Shown: positions 52,022 through 61,476 of the stretch, one piece after another
Layout of the letters: every line of letters starts with the position of its first letter
Numbering within the stretch: the stretch's first letter is position 1
Assembly: GCF_001552595.1 (NCBI RefSeq)
Contig: NZ_BCRM01000005.1
Coordinates: 1 to 64,000 of the forward strand
From: Rhodococcus erythropolis NBRC 15567
GTDB taxonomy: Bacteria > Actinomycetota > Actinomycetes > Mycobacteriales > Mycobacteriaceae
DNA: 64,000 nt
Reading direction: 5' to 3'
Notes under the pieces: model-generated
Databases searched by the model: none
The model's input: only the letters and a program-made list of their open reading frames with translations
What the model was told of the DNA's origin: nothing
Position numbers and translations under genes: made by a program

Positions 52022-53848
52022 CTATCCGATTCGTCCGGCGGATATGACACTCCGCAACATCAGGTCCAATTGCTCGTAGGCGCCCGCAGCCAGTCGTTCG
52101 AGAAGCGCAAGTTTCAACTCGGGTGCCTGTGCGGTCAGTTCTGCATATCGCTCCGGAGTCAGCACGGCCACGGTGACCGTGGAATCGGCGCGGATGTCGT
52201 TGAGGAACGGAGTGTCGAGGAACATCGTCATCTCGCCGAACGTCATTCCGGCGGAGAGCGTCGTGATGCGGTGCTCGACCCCGTGCGCGTCGGTGAACAT
52301 GGTGCTGACCTGGCCACTGAGAATCAGGTAGAAGCCAGACGCCGATTCACCTCGGCGGGCGATCTTCTCGCCGCGGGCATAGGTACGAGTCTCCAACTCT
52401 GCCGAGAATCCCTCGATCTGTGCCGCGGACAGAGCATCGAGAACTGGGTGGTCCTCGATCGAGATCGTCGACGCCTGCCGTTCGGCCTCACAATGCACCG
52501 CAAGCAACGTGTCTTCGCACCACTGCATGGCGGAATCGAGATCCGCAAAAACCCGACCACTTCTTCTGGCGGGGTCGATGCTCGAACTTCGTTGTCCCAG
52601 CAGTCCTTGCGGATCGACGACGGCCACCGCACAAGCCTGCTCGGCCAGTTGAACCTGCAGCGCAGTGATCATGCGTACTGCGACGTCGCTGGCGTCGTCG
52701 ACACGGCGGACGTCGATGACGACAACTTCGAGGCCCTCGTCCACCGAGCCGATTTCGCGGACCGCCGATTCGGCACCGGTGAAGAGGAGATCGCCGTGCA
52801 GTTCGTAGACCCGGCTGCGCTTGCCGACGTCGTCGAGCACAGCCTGTTCGGTCGGGGTGCGTCGTACTCGCGACGGTGCTTCGATGACGCTGTATCTGGC
52901 CCGGATCGACGAGCGTGACGCCCGCGTCACGTGGAGGAAGTGCAGTTCGAGTTCCTTCGACAGTGCCCGGGCAGACGCAACTCCGCGAACGCTGTTTCCG
53001 TGAACGTCGAGCCTGGGGGAGTACACCGCGATGCCGATCTGGCCGGGCAGAACCGCCAGGACTCCGCCGCCGACGCCGCTCTTGGCCGGCAATCCGACCT
53101 CCACCAGCCACTTTCCGGCGCCGTCGTACATGCCGCACGTCGCCATGACGCTGAGGACCTGTTCGACGCCCGCGGGGGCCAGCGCGCGCTCGTGGGTGAG
53201 CGGATTGACACCGTTGTTCGCCATCGTCGCAGCCATCAGACTCAGGTCGCGGCAGGTCACGTCGATCGAGCATTGACGGAAATACAGGTCGACGGCCTCG
53301 TCGGGATTGCCGGTGATGACGTCGAAGGATCGCAGCATGTGTCCGATCGCGCGGTTGCGGTGACCGGTGCGCGCCTCGGAGGTGTAGACCGACTCGTTGA
53401 ATGCCAGTTCGCGGCCCGCGTACCTCGAGTACGCCGAGCGGATGCGCTCGAAGCGGGCCTCGGGATTCGGGCCGGCGACCAGTGATGCAGCGGTGATCGC
53501 CCCGGCATTGATCATGGGGTTTCGTGGCCGTTCGGTGAGCGGGTCGAGGCTGATTTCGTTGAACGGCTCGCCGGATGGTTCGACGTCGATTTTCGCGGCA
53601 ACCGCCTCGCTTCCCCGATCGGCGAGAGCCAAGGCGTAGGTGAAGGGTTTCGAGATCGACTGAATGGTGAACGGGATTCGCGAGTCGCCGATCTCGTAGA
53701 CGTAACCGTCGACGGTGGCGATGCAGATTCCGAACGAATCGGGGGCGACCGCCGCGAGTTCGGGGATGTAGTCGGCCAACTCGCCCTCGTCGAGTGATCG
53801 GACTTCGTCGAACACTCGCGTTATCAGGTCTTCGACCACAGTTCCCAT
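52022..53848 (-). CDS. glsA: Glutaminase A fused to STAS and cyclic-nucleotide-binding domains
   Basis: 608 residues. The serine-dependent glutaminase domain (about 20-305) has the catalytic S64-x-x-K67 (QSISKPF), NPMINAGAI, ESVYTSEARTGHRNRA and AKSGVGGGVLAV. A STAS domain follows (about 340-430; EVVVIDVRRVDDASDVAV). A Crp-like cNMP-binding domain comes last (about 465-590; FSAELETRTYARGEKI, RRGESASGFYLILSG, FGEMTMFLDTPFLNDIRADS), with no DNA-binding HTH. It converts Gln to Glu and ammonia; the extra domains suggest control by a nucleotide and a partner protein. Ordinary GlsA is about 310 residues. Confidence 0.92.
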   Translation of the reverse strand: MGTVVEDLITRVFDEVRSLDEGELADYIPELAAVAPDSFGICIATVDGYVYEIGDSRIPFTIQSISKPFTYALALADRGSEAVAAKIDVEPSGEPFNEISLDPLTERPRNPMINAGAITAASLVAGPNPEARFERIRSAYSRYAGRELAFNESVYTSEARTGHRNRAIGHMLRSFDVITGNPDEAVDLYFRQCSIDVTCRDLSLMAATMANNGVNPLTHERALAPAGVEQVLSVMATCGMYDGAGKWLVEVGLPAKSGVGGGVLAVLPGQIGIAVYSPRLDVHGNSVRGVASARALSKELELHFLHVTRASRSSIRARYSVIEAPSRVRRTPTEQAVLDDVGKRSRVYELHGDLLFTGAESAVREIGSVDEGLEVVVIDVRRVDDASDVAVRMITALQVQLAEQACAVAVVDPQGLLGQRSSSIDPARRSGRVFADLDSAMQWCEDTLLAVHCEAERQASTISIEDHPVLDALSAAQIEGFSAELETRTYARGEKIARRGESASGFYLILSGQVSTMFTDAHGVEHRITTLSAGMTFGEMTMFLDTPFLNDIRADSTVTVAVLTPERYAELTAQAPELKLALLERLAAGAYEQLDLMLRSVISAGRIG

Positions 53849-54100
53849 ATGTCGACCTTAAGCCGACATGGCGGTCGTTTTGTGGAACAAGAGTTGTCGA
53901 GTCGATTGCGACGGATCCCATTTGTCTGTGATTGCGATCACGAGCGATCCGTGGGATTTCGCTGTTACGCGAAGTCACACCGGATTCGGGCCGAGTCCGC
54001 GTGTCGGTTCGCCGGAACGCTCCGTAGACTGGCAGCACTGTCGCGAAGACAGCCGCGGCGCGCACCGGTGCAGCTGTGAAGCACGGAGGGAGCGATCTCG

Positions 54101-56047
54101 TTGGGTGTTCTTGCCCGCATTCAGGGTCCTGACGATCTACGTCAGTTGAGCCACGCCGAGATGACGGAGTTGGCCGACGAGATTCGTGAGTTCCTCGTGC
54201 TGAAGGTCGCTGCGACCGGTGGTCACCTCGGGCCCAACTTGGGCGTCGTGGAGTTGACCCTCGCACTGCACCGAATTTTCGACTCGCCGCAGGACGCGAT
54301 CATCTTCGACACGGGCCATCAGGCCTATGTGCACAAGATCCTCACCGGTCGTCAGGATCAGTTCGACACTCTGCGTAAGCAGGGCGGACTGTCCGGGTAT
54401 CCGTGCCGCGTCGAGAGCGAACACGACTGGGTCGAGTCTTCTCACGCTTCCGCCGCGTTGTCCTATGCCGACGGCCTCGCGAAGGCCTTCGCGCTCACGG
54501 GCCAGAATCGCCACGTTGTCGCCGTCGTCGGTGACGGCGCCCTGACCGGCGGAATGTGTTGGGAAGCCCTCAACAACATCGCAGCCGGAAAAGACCGTTC
54601 GGTGGTGATCGTCGTCAACGACAACGGCCGCTCGTACGCGCCGACCATCGGCGGCCTCGCCGACCATCTTTCGGCACTGCGCACCGCGCCGAGTTACGAG
54701 CGCGCCCTCGACAGTGGCCGACGCTTGGTCAAGAGACTGCCCTGGGTGGGGCGCACCGCGTACTCCGTCCTGCACGGAATGAAGGCGGGTCTCAAGGACG
54801 CGGTCAGCCCTCAGGTCATGTTCACCGATCTGGGTATCAAGTACCTCGGACCGGTCGACGGACACGACGAAGCCGCCATGGAATCGGCGTTGCGCCGGGC
54901 GAAGGCCTACGGCGGACCGGTCATCGTGCATGCCGTCACTCGTAAGGGCAACGGTTACGCACACGCCGAGAACGACGTGGCCGACCAGATGCATGCCACC
55001 GGCGTCATCGATCCCGTCACCGGTCGCGGCACCAAGTCGTCCGCGCCGGACTGGACGTCGGTCTTCTCGGCCGCATTGATCGAGCAGGCTTCGCGTCGTG
55101 AGGACATCGTCGCCATCACCGCGGCGATGGCCGGGCCCACCGGCCTCGCGGCCTTCGGTGAGAAGTTCCCCGATCGGATTTTCGACGTCGGTATCGCCGA
55201 GCAGCATGCGATGACCTCGGCCGCCGGTCTTGCACTTGGCGGCCTTCACCCCGTCGTTGCTATCTACTCGACCTTCCTCAATCGGGCTTTCGACCAGTTG
55301 TTGATGGACGTCGCACTGCTCAAACAACCGGTGACAGTCGTGCTCGACCGCGCCGGGGTCACCGGAGTCGACGGCGCCAGCCACAACGGCGTCTGGGATC
55401 TTTCGCTGCTCGGAATCATCCCGGGGATTCGCGTCGCGGCACCGCGTGATGCAGACACACTGCGGGAAGAACTGGACGAGGCGCTTCTCGTCGACGACGG
55501 CCCAACGGTCGTACGGTTCCCGAAGGGTGCTGTACCCGAAGCGATTCCGGCAGTGAAGCGACTCGACGGAATGGTCGACGTTCTCAAGGCCAGCGAGGGT
55601 GAGCGCGGCGACGTGCTCCTCGTCGCGGTGGGCCCGTTTGCATCCTTGGCGCTCGAGATTGCCGAGCGGCTCGACAAGCAGGGCATCTCGGTTGCCGTCG
55701 TTGATCCGCGATGGGTTCTGCCGGTCGCGGATTCGCTGGTGAAGATGGCGGACAAGTACGCCCTCGTGGTCACCATCGAAGACGGCGGTCTGCACGGCGG
55801 CATCGGTTCGACGGTCTCGGCCGCGATGCGTGCCGCCGGAGTGCACACGTCGTGCCGCGACATGGGCGTTCCCCAGCAGTTCCTCGATCACGCCAGCCGC
55901 GAAGCCATTCACAAGGAACTCGGACTCACGGCTCAGGACCTCTCCCGCAAGATCACCGGCTGGGTGGCGGGGATGGGCAGCGTCGGCGTCCACGTCCAGG
56001 AAGACGCGTCCTCGGCTTCGGCTCAGGGCGAAGTCGCGCAAGGCTGA
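54101..56047 (+). CDS. dxs: 1-deoxy-D-xylulose-5-phosphate synthase
   Basis: 648 residues, TPP-dependent first enzyme of the MEP isoprenoid pathway (pyruvate plus glyceraldehyde 3-phosphate). The TPP/Mg site [34 protein letters not shown], the transketolase-like [11 protein letters not shown] and [13 protein letters not shown], and C-terminal [11 protein letters not shown] are all present. TTG 54101 is the start, with GGAGGG at 54085-54090. Supplies precursors for menaquinone, decaprenyl phosphate and carotenoids. Divergent from glsA; the 252 bases between show no other feature. Confidence 0.97.
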   Translation: MGVLARIQGPDDLRQLSHAEMTELADEIREFLVLKVAATGGHLGPNLGVVELTLALHRIFDSPQDAIIFDTGHQAYVHKILTGRQDQFDTLRKQGGLSGYPCRVESEHDWVESSHASAALSYADGLAKAFALTGQNRHVVAVVGDGALTGGMCWEALNNIAAGKDRSVVIVVNDNGRSYAPTIGGLADHLSALRTAPSYERALDSGRRLVKRLPWVGRTAYSVLHGMKAGLKDAVSPQVMFTDLGIKYLGPVDGHDEAAMESALRRAKAYGGPVIVHAVTRKGNGYAHAENDVADQMHATGVIDPVTGRGTKSSAPDWTSVFSAALIEQASRREDIVAITAAMAGPTGLAAFGEKFPDRIFDVGIAEQHAMTSAAGLALGGLHPVVAIYSTFLNRAFDQLLMDVALLKQPVTVVLDRAGVTGVDGASHNGVWDLSLLGIIPGIRVAAPRDADTLREELDEALLVDDGPTVVRFPKGAVPEAIPAVKRLDGMVDVLKASEGERGDVLLVAVGPFASLALEIAERLDKQGISVAVVDPRWVLPVADSLVKMADKYALVVTIEDGGLHGGIGSTVSAAMRAAGVHTSCRDMGVPQQFLDHASREAIHKELGLTAQDLSRKITGWVAGMGSVGVHVQEDASSASAQGEVAQG

Positions 56048-56068
56048 CGACTCGTCTCACGATAATCT

Positions 56069-56114
56069 CGAAAAGCGGTGGCCCTCGGATCAATCCGAGG
56101 GTCACCGCTTTTCG
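56069..56114. terminator. Terminator between dxs and sugar porter
   Basis: A 21-bp stem (56069-56089 with 56094-56114) with one G-T pair and a 4-base TCAA loop. Stem ends carry AAAAG/CTTTT, so it reads as a rho-independent terminator in both directions. Confidence 0.85.
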
Positions 56115-56135
56115 GTGTGAAACCGTGAGATCTCG

Positions 56136-57578
56136 CTACTGGACGGATTCGAGTGTGCTGCCTCGCGTTTCCTTCACGAATCGCAGGACGACGAACAGTG
56201 ACAACGCTGCCATGACGGCGTAGCCGGCGTAGGTGTACGACAGATTCCAATCGGCAAGTGCCGGGAACGTCCAGGAGACCAGGAAGTTCGCGACCCAGTT
56301 GGTGGCGGTCGCAATTCCTACTGCTGCAGCACGCACGCGATTGGGGAACATTTCGGAGATCAACACCCAGACCACCGGGCCCCAGGACAGAGCGAAGAAG
56401 AACACGAATGCGTTCGCACCGATAAGTGCGATAGTCGCGTTGGCTCCGGTCAGCGTGGCCACAGATTCGCCGATCTCGTTCTTGGTCACTGTTGCCGAAT
56501 GGAAACAGAATGCCGCGGTGCCCAGTGAGATGGCCATACCGGCGGAACCGACCAACAACAGCGGTTTTCGACCGACCCGGTCGATGACGGCGATGGCGAC
56601 AAACGTACCGACGATGTTGACCAAGGCGCTCACGACGCTGATCAGAAGGGAGCGGTCGGCGCCGAATCCCACTGCCTGCCACAGGGTGCTGGAGTAGTAG
56701 AAGATCACATTGATACCGACCAGCTGCTGCAGTGCGGCCAACGCGATACCGACCCACACGAGGTGGGAGACGCCGAGCCGCTTCGAGAAGAGTTGGCGGA
56801 CCGTGGTTTTGGCCTGCTTCTCGCTGAGCGAGTCGCGGATCTCGTTCATCCGCTCGGTGACGGCGTCGTGATCGCCGCCTTCCAGGTCGGAGATGATCTT
56901 GCGAGCGCGATCGTCCTTGCCCTGCGCTACGAGGAATCGCGGCGACTCGGGAATCGTGGTCGTCATGATCAGATACAGAACTGCGGGAACGGCTTCGAGC
57001 ATCAACATCCACTGCCAGGCCTCGAGGCCCGCGATCTGATTGCGATCGCCACCGGCCGCGGCCTGGAGTGCGTAGTTGACCAACTGCGACACGGCGATTC
57101 CGAGAACGATCGCCAATTGGTACATCGAACCGAGACGGCCGCGAATCGCAGCGGGAGAGATCTCCGCGATGTACGCCGGAGCGATGACCGATGCGAAACC
57201 GACGGCCAGGCCGCCGACCACGCGCCAGAACGTGAGGTCGTAGACGCTGAACGGAACTGCCGAACCGACGGCGCCGATTATGAACAACACCGCGGCTATT
57301 TGCATGACGCGGATGCGGCCGAGGCGATCTGCGAGTGTGCCTGCGATCCAGGCGCCGAGTGCTGCGCCGAGCAGAGTCAGTGAGACCGTGAGCCCGGTGC
57401 CCGAGGCGCCGATGTCGTACTTGTCTCGGATCGCACCGACTGCCCCGTTGATGACGGCGGTGTCGTATCCGAACAGAAAACCGCCGAGCGCGGCGGCGCC
57501 GGCGAAGAGCACTGCATGTCCGACGTCGGCGCGAGTAGCGCCGGATCCACCGCCGGAGGCGGTTCCGCTGAATGCCAT
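56136..57578 (-). CDS. Sugar porter family MFS transporter
   Basis: 480 residues with 12 helices and sugar-porter signatures: GGFLFGYDTAVINGAVG in helix 1, ADRLGRIRVMQ and IDRVGRKPLLL (RxGRR-type motifs after helices 2 and 8), PESPRFL after helix 6, GINVIFYYSSTLW in helix 7 and PETRG-like VKETRGSTLE at the end. Proton-coupled uptake of a hexose (glucose, galactose) or inositol is likely. ATG 57578 (MAFSG) has GAGGGGG upstream. The 213 bases beyond its start hold its promoter. Confidence 0.92.
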   Translation of the reverse strand: MAFSGTASGGGSGATRADVGHAVLFAGAAALGGFLFGYDTAVINGAVGAIRDKYDIGASGTGLTVSLTLLGAALGAWIAGTLADRLGRIRVMQIAAVLFIIGAVGSAVPFSVYDLTFWRVVGGLAVGFASVIAPAYIAEISPAAIRGRLGSMYQLAIVLGIAVSQLVNYALQAAAGGDRNQIAGLEAWQWMLMLEAVPAVLYLIMTTTIPESPRFLVAQGKDDRARKIISDLEGGDHDAVTERMNEIRDSLSEKQAKTTVRQLFSKRLGVSHLVWVGIALAALQQLVGINVIFYYSSTLWQAVGFGADRSLLISVVSALVNIVGTFVAIAVIDRVGRKPLLLVGSAGMAISLGTAAFCFHSATVTKNEIGESVATLTGANATIALIGANAFVFFFALSWGPVVWVLISEMFPNRVRAAAVGIATATNWVANFLVSWTFPALADWNLSYTYAGYAVMAALSLFVVLRFVKETRGSTLESVQ

Positions 57579-57791
57579 TCCTGCCCCCTCAAAGGCCCTA
57601 CGGTCGACACCCCGATGCGTCGATCCATCCGCGAGCACTCTGCACGCTACGCCCACCGGACGAGATTTGGCGGGGACTCACGCGCCGTTATCCAGCTGAG
57701 TCCATTCCCAGCTCGAAACAACCGGACGCAGAGACAAGGTATTGATTGCAGTCATTATGCACACAATAATGTCGGTGCAGGTGAGGGTGGT

Positions 57792-58043
57792 TTACTTACC
57801 CGCGAGACTCTCGGCTTTGGCTGCGATGTCCTCGAAATCCTTTGCCATGAATTTCCGGGTCACCCGCGCGCCCAATCGACCGAATACCGCTGTGAAGATC
57901 TTCGAGATACGTGAAGTGGATTCGGATTCCCCGGAGAAGTACATCTCGAGGATCATGCCTGTGGCGTCAGGCTTCAGAGTGAACCCACTCGTGTAGTTCA
58001 TGCCGTGGGAGTTGGCTTTGAGGGTGTCGTGAAAATCCCGTTT
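57792..58043 (-). pseudogene. 3' remnant of an SRPBCC/polyketide-cyclase family gene
   Basis: 83 codons in frame directly after the TAG stop of the siderophore-binding gene. They read K-R-D-F-H-D-T-L-K-A-N-S-H-G, then M-N-Y-T-S-G-F and a segment ending AKDFEDIAAKAESLAGK. This resembles the last third of SRPBCC lipid-transfer/START-like proteins (FHDTLKANSHGM, then a strand and the long C-terminal helix). The 5' two-thirds is missing. A short product from ATG 58001 (69 residues) is possible but has no clear ribosome site, so I read it as a broken gene. Confidence 0.6.
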
Positions 58044-59060
58044 CTAGGCGGTCGCGCGCTTTGCGGCTTCACTCAACGTCGGTGTGATCTGGCCGAGGAC
58101 CCAAGGCGTGCTCAGGACGTTGACGTTGCTCAGTCCGCCGATGACGCGGGTGTCGCTGAGGAATGCGGTGGATCCGCGTTTGACCGCGTCGAGTCCACCG
58201 ACTGCGGGTATGCCGGACGGATCACCGGAGCCGTCGGTGAAGCCGACGATCACGTCGGCGTCGATGTCGGCGATGTTCTCGTAGGAGATCGTCTTGAAGA
58301 ACGATCCACCTGCATTGTCCGCGGCGAGCTTCTCGACGCCCGGCGCGTTGACGAATCCGAGTTCCGTCAGCACCTGGACCCGCGGGTCGGTGGGCAGATA
58401 GACGTTGATGTTGCTCGAATCGGTGTCGAAGTTGACCACTGCCAATGTCTTTCCGGCGAACTCCGGGTGGGCTGCGGCGGTATCGGCGAGAGTCGCGTCG
58501 AGGCCGTCGACGAGCTTCTCGGCCTCTTCGCTCTTGCCGACTGCCTTGCCGACGATGCGGGTCTGGTCCTGCCAGGACGTCTGCCACGCTGCGCCGGGAT
58601 AAGCGGCCGTCGGTGCGATCTTGCTCAGTTGGTTGTAGACGGATTCCTCGAAGCCCTCGTACGGCGCCAGGATGACGTCGGGGGTCAACGACGCGATGGA
58701 CTCGATCGGCGGTTCTCCGCTGGCCGGCATGTCGAAGAGCGTTGTCTTGTCCGCGTTGAAGTAGTCCTGGGCCCAGGGCATGACGCCGTTGTCGTCCGCA
58801 CCGTAGGTGTACTTGGGCTGTCCGACCGGAGTCAGATCGAGTGCGTACAGGATGTCCTGCGCGTTCCATCCGAGGGTGACGAGGCGCTCGGGCTTCGAGT
58901 CGATGGTCGTGGTGCCGAAGGTGTTCTCGATGCTGACGGGGAATCCGTCCGTACCTTGGGATGCCGTGGATGTGCCTGAATCCGAGGAGCACGAGACAAG
59001 TGCGGTGACCGCGATTGCAGCCGCACCGAGGGCAGTGAAGCCCCGAACAGAAGTTTTCAT
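58044..59060 (-). CDS. Iron-siderophore ABC transporter substrate-binding lipoprotein (FecB/FepB-like)
   Basis: 338 residues. A signal peptide with lipobox LVSC (Cys24) anchors it to the membrane. The class III periplasmic-binding fold has TIDSKPERLVTLGWNAQDILYALDL, ESIASLTPDVILAPYEGFEESVYNQLSKIAPT and YENIADIDADVIVGF. It should capture a ferric siderophore and deliver it to a permease/ATPase not present here. A 19-bp IdeR-box-like sequence lies against its ATG, so iron repression by IdeR is likely. Confidence 0.92.
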   Translation of the reverse strand: MKTSVRGFTALGAAAIAVTALVSCSSDSGTSTASQGTDGFPVSIENTFGTTTIDSKPERLVTLGWNAQDILYALDLTPVGQPKYTYGADDNGVMPWAQDYFNADKTTLFDMPASGEPPIESIASLTPDVILAPYEGFEESVYNQLSKIAPTAAYPGAAWQTSWQDQTRIVGKAVGKSEEAEKLVDGLDATLADTAAAHPEFAGKTLAVVNFDTDSSNINVYLPTDPRVQVLTELGFVNAPGVEKLAADNAGGSFFKTISYENIADIDADVIVGFTDGSGDPSGIPAVGGLDAVKRGSTAFLSDTRVIGGLSNVNVLSTPWVLGQITPTLSEAAKRATA

Positions 59061-59079
59061 GAAGGGCAGCCTAACCTAC
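59061..59079 (-). promoter_or_regulatory. IdeR/DtxR box upstream of the siderophore-binding gene
   Basis: On the minus strand GTAGGTTAGGCTGCCCTTC matches the consensus TTAGGTTAGGCTAACCTAA at 14 of 19 positions, including the whole left arm except its first base. It abuts the ATG at 59060, so bound IdeR would block transcription or cover the translation start. ideR itself is at 19801-20487. Confidence 0.7.
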
Positions 59080-59166
59080 TGAATTTCGGCAGCCAAACGA
59101 AACCGATTGTGCCGTTTATGCAGGTGGGAGTCGGATCTGGACCGCGTTTCTCAGGGCGCCGTTTCG

Positions 59167-59736
59167 GTGGGCGATACTTTCCTCGTGCGATCACAGCAGA
59201 AGATTCTCGGCGCCGCCCTCGGACTGATCGAAGGTGGCGGATTCGAGGCTGTGAACATTGCCGCAGTTGCCACCGCGGCCGGTGTCTCGCGCCAGACGGT
59301 GTACTCGATTTTCGGTACACGTGAAGAGGTCGTCTCCCAGGCGATGGGCGGTCTCGCTGTCGAGGTTCTCGGGGAGATCACGGCACAGGTGGAGTCGGTT
59401 GACACGGCGTGCGACTACGTCGTCGAATTCATCGTTGCCGCGCGAACTGCCGTGCGTGCTCACCCGGTGCTCGCGACTCTGCTCCTCGCCGAGCGGGGAA
59501 ACCCTGTCTTCGATCTCGAAATGATGAGTCGAGCAATACCTTTCGCTGGTCAGATGCTCGCCCCTATGGTCGAACGTGGCCTCGCCACGGAGGCGGAGTT
59601 GGATGAGATAGTGGAAATTGCCGTGCGACTGGGGCTTTCGGTTGTTGCATTCGACAGTGACCTCGTCCATTCCGATGACTCCTTGCGGGCCTTTCTCTCG
59701 AGGTGGCTCGGGCCCGCAATCCGGTCGACCTCGTAG
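59167..59736 (+). CDS. TetR-family transcriptional regulator
   Basis: About 189 residues. N-terminal HTH (SQQKILGAALGLIEGGGFEAVNIAAVATAAGVSRQTVYSIFGTREEVVSQAM) and a helical ligand-binding domain. The start is uncertain: GTG 59167 or GTG 59185. GATACT at about 59172-59177 could be a -10 element giving a leaderless mRNA at 59185. Divergent from the siderophore-binding gene and 102 bases upstream of the flavoenzyme gene, so it may control either. Confidence 0.87.
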   Translation: MGDTFLVRSQQKILGAALGLIEGGGFEAVNIAAVATAAGVSRQTVYSIFGTREEVVSQAMGGLAVEVLGEITAQVESVDTACDYVVEFIVAARTAVRAHPVLATLLLAERGNPVFDLEMMSRAIPFAGQMLAPMVERGLATEAELDEIVEIAVRLGLSVVAFDSDLVHSDDSLRAFLSRWLGPAIRSTS

Positions 59737-59838
59737 TTCCTCGCCTGCTCCGCCAAAACCTTGACACTCGAGCGTCAGAGTGTCTAGTTTTGGCGTGCCC
59801 GGAATTCTCTGGCGACATTCTTCGAGGGAGCACCAGTC

Positions 59839-61410
59839 ATGTCCGGAGTGAAACGTAGATCGTTCTTGGCCGGTACGGCCGCCGTGGGAGTCGCGATGAT
59901 GGCGCCACGCACTGCCAAGGCTGCAACAGGGATTCCGCTGACACGTGAAGTGCACCGTGTCGTGGTTATCGGTTCGGGGTTCGGCGGAGGGGTGACGGCA
60001 CTTCGCTTGGCCGAGGCCGGGGTTCCGGTCACCCTGCTGGAGAGAGGGATTCGGTGGCAGACCGGGCCGAATGCCGAAACTTTTCCGCATCCCGCCAGTC
60101 CGGACAAGCGTATCCTCTGGCATCAGTCCAACCCGACTCTGTTCGGCAGGCCGGCGATCTTCGAGCCATACGCGGGTTTGTTGGAGACGGTGACCGGTGA
60201 GAACATGACCGCGATCTGCGCAGCCGGGGTGGGCGGCGGATCGCTTGTGTACCAAGGGATGACGCTGCAACCGGAAGAAGCGGTCTTCAACACGCACTTT
60301 CCGGAGGAGCTCGATTACGCACGAATGGACCGCGTCCATTACCCGCGGGTGGCGCGGATGTTGCAAGTGGAAACTGCACCCGACGAACTGATTTCCAGCC
60401 CGAACTACGAGGCGGCACGTGTATTCGCGCGTAACGCAACGCGTTCCGGTCTACCCGTGTCGAAGATTCCGATGCCGATCGACTGGAACTACGCGTTGGC
60501 CGAACTGAGGGGTGAGATGAAGCCGTCGTACACCAACGGTGACGGCGCGCTCGGTGTCAACAACGGGGGCAAGCATTCGGTGGATGTCACCTACATTGCG
60601 GCAGCGGAAGCGACCGGATTGGTGAATGTGGAGACTCTGCACCAGGTCACCGATGTCGAGCGGGCGGCCGACGGACGGTGGCGTGTGTACGTGGACCGGA
60701 CCGACATTTCCGGCAAGATTCTCGAGAACAAGATTTTGACGACGGATGCGCTCGTGATGGCTGCCGGCAGCATGAACACCACCAAACTCCTGGTCCGCGC
60801 CGCGGCAACGGGGCGGATCACGGATCTGCCCGACGAACTCGGCGCGGGGTGGGGGACCAATGCCGACCGGATCTACATCTGGTCGGATCTCGCGGAGAAT
60901 TTCGGTGCGACGCAGGGCGGTCCGGTCGTCTACGGCAGCCGGAACTGGGACGACCCGCATAACGCGTTCACCGTCATTCAGGCGTCGTTCCCGCCGGTGG
61001 CGTTCGACGCTCACAGCACGGTGATGGTCGGATTCGGGGTCAGCAGCGACCGAGGTCGGTTCGTGTACGACTCAGCGCGAGGCGAGGCGGTGCTCCGTTG
61101 GCCGAGGGATGGCGACTCTGCGATCCAGCAAGGCCACATCGGACCTGCGGCCCAGCAGATCGCGGCAGGAGGACTGCTCACCGACACCAACGCGTTACTG
61201 CCGTCCACCTGGCATCCCCTCGGCGGTGCCTGCATGAACTCGGTGTGCGATCTTGATGGTCGGGTTCTGGGCCAGCGGGGGTTGTACGTGCTCGACGGCG
61301 CTCTGCTGCCGGGCAACTCCGCTGCGTGCAATCCGTCGATGACTATCGCCGCCGTCGCGGAGCGTGCGCTCGAGAATATCGTGAAAGACGATGTGGGAAA
61401 ACTATTCTGA
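59839..61410 (+). CDS. Cholesterol-oxidase-family GMC oxidoreductase, Tat-exported
   Basis: 523 residues. A twin-arginine signal (K5-R6-R7-S-F-L) and cleavage region near AKA are followed by the FAD-binding VVVIGSGFGGG (G45, G47, G50). AGVGGGSLVYQGM, STWHPLGGACMN (active-site His) and LLPGNSAACNPSMTIAAVAER (active-site Asn) match class I cholesterol oxidases along their whole length. By eye, the catalytic Glu of the isomerisation step aligns with a Gln here. Probable secreted 3-hydroxysteroid or alcohol oxidase. ATG 59839 has AGGGAG upstream. Confidence 0.88.
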   Translation: MSGVKRRSFLAGTAAVGVAMMAPRTAKAATGIPLTREVHRVVVIGSGFGGGVTALRLAEAGVPVTLLERGIRWQTGPNAETFPHPASPDKRILWHQSNPTLFGRPAIFEPYAGLLETVTGENMTAICAAGVGGGSLVYQGMTLQPEEAVFNTHFPEELDYARMDRVHYPRVARMLQVETAPDELISSPNYEAARVFARNATRSGLPVSKIPMPIDWNYALAELRGEMKPSYTNGDGALGVNNGGKHSVDVTYIAAAEATGLVNVETLHQVTDVERAADGRWRVYVDRTDISGKILENKILTTDALVMAAGSMNTTKLLVRAAATGRITDLPDELGAGWGTNADRIYIWSDLAENFGATQGGPVVYGSRNWDDPHNAFTVIQASFPPVAFDAHSTVMVGFGVSSDRGRFVYDSARGEAVLRWPRDGDSAIQQGHIGPAAQQIAAGGLLTDTNALLPSTWHPLGGACMNSVCDLDGRVLGQRGLYVLDGALLPGNSAACNPSMTIAAVAERALENIVKDDVGKLF

Positions 61411-61424
61411 ACCTGCGCAAACGC

Positions 61425-61458
61425 CACGGACGGCGTACCCGAAGGCACGCCGTCCGTG
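61425..61458. terminator. Bidirectional terminator between oxidase and fadB
   Basis: 12-bp perfect stem CACGGACGGCGT (61425-61436) with 61447-61458 and a 10-base loop, in the 66-base gap of convergent genes. Confidence 0.7.
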
Positions 61459-61476
61459 ACGGGTCGATCGACTGAC

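Noticed and set aside
54137-56041. 634-residue minus-strand open frame
   Set aside because: Antisense to dxs, whose TPP and transketolase motifs are clear. The opposite frame is compositionally biased noise.
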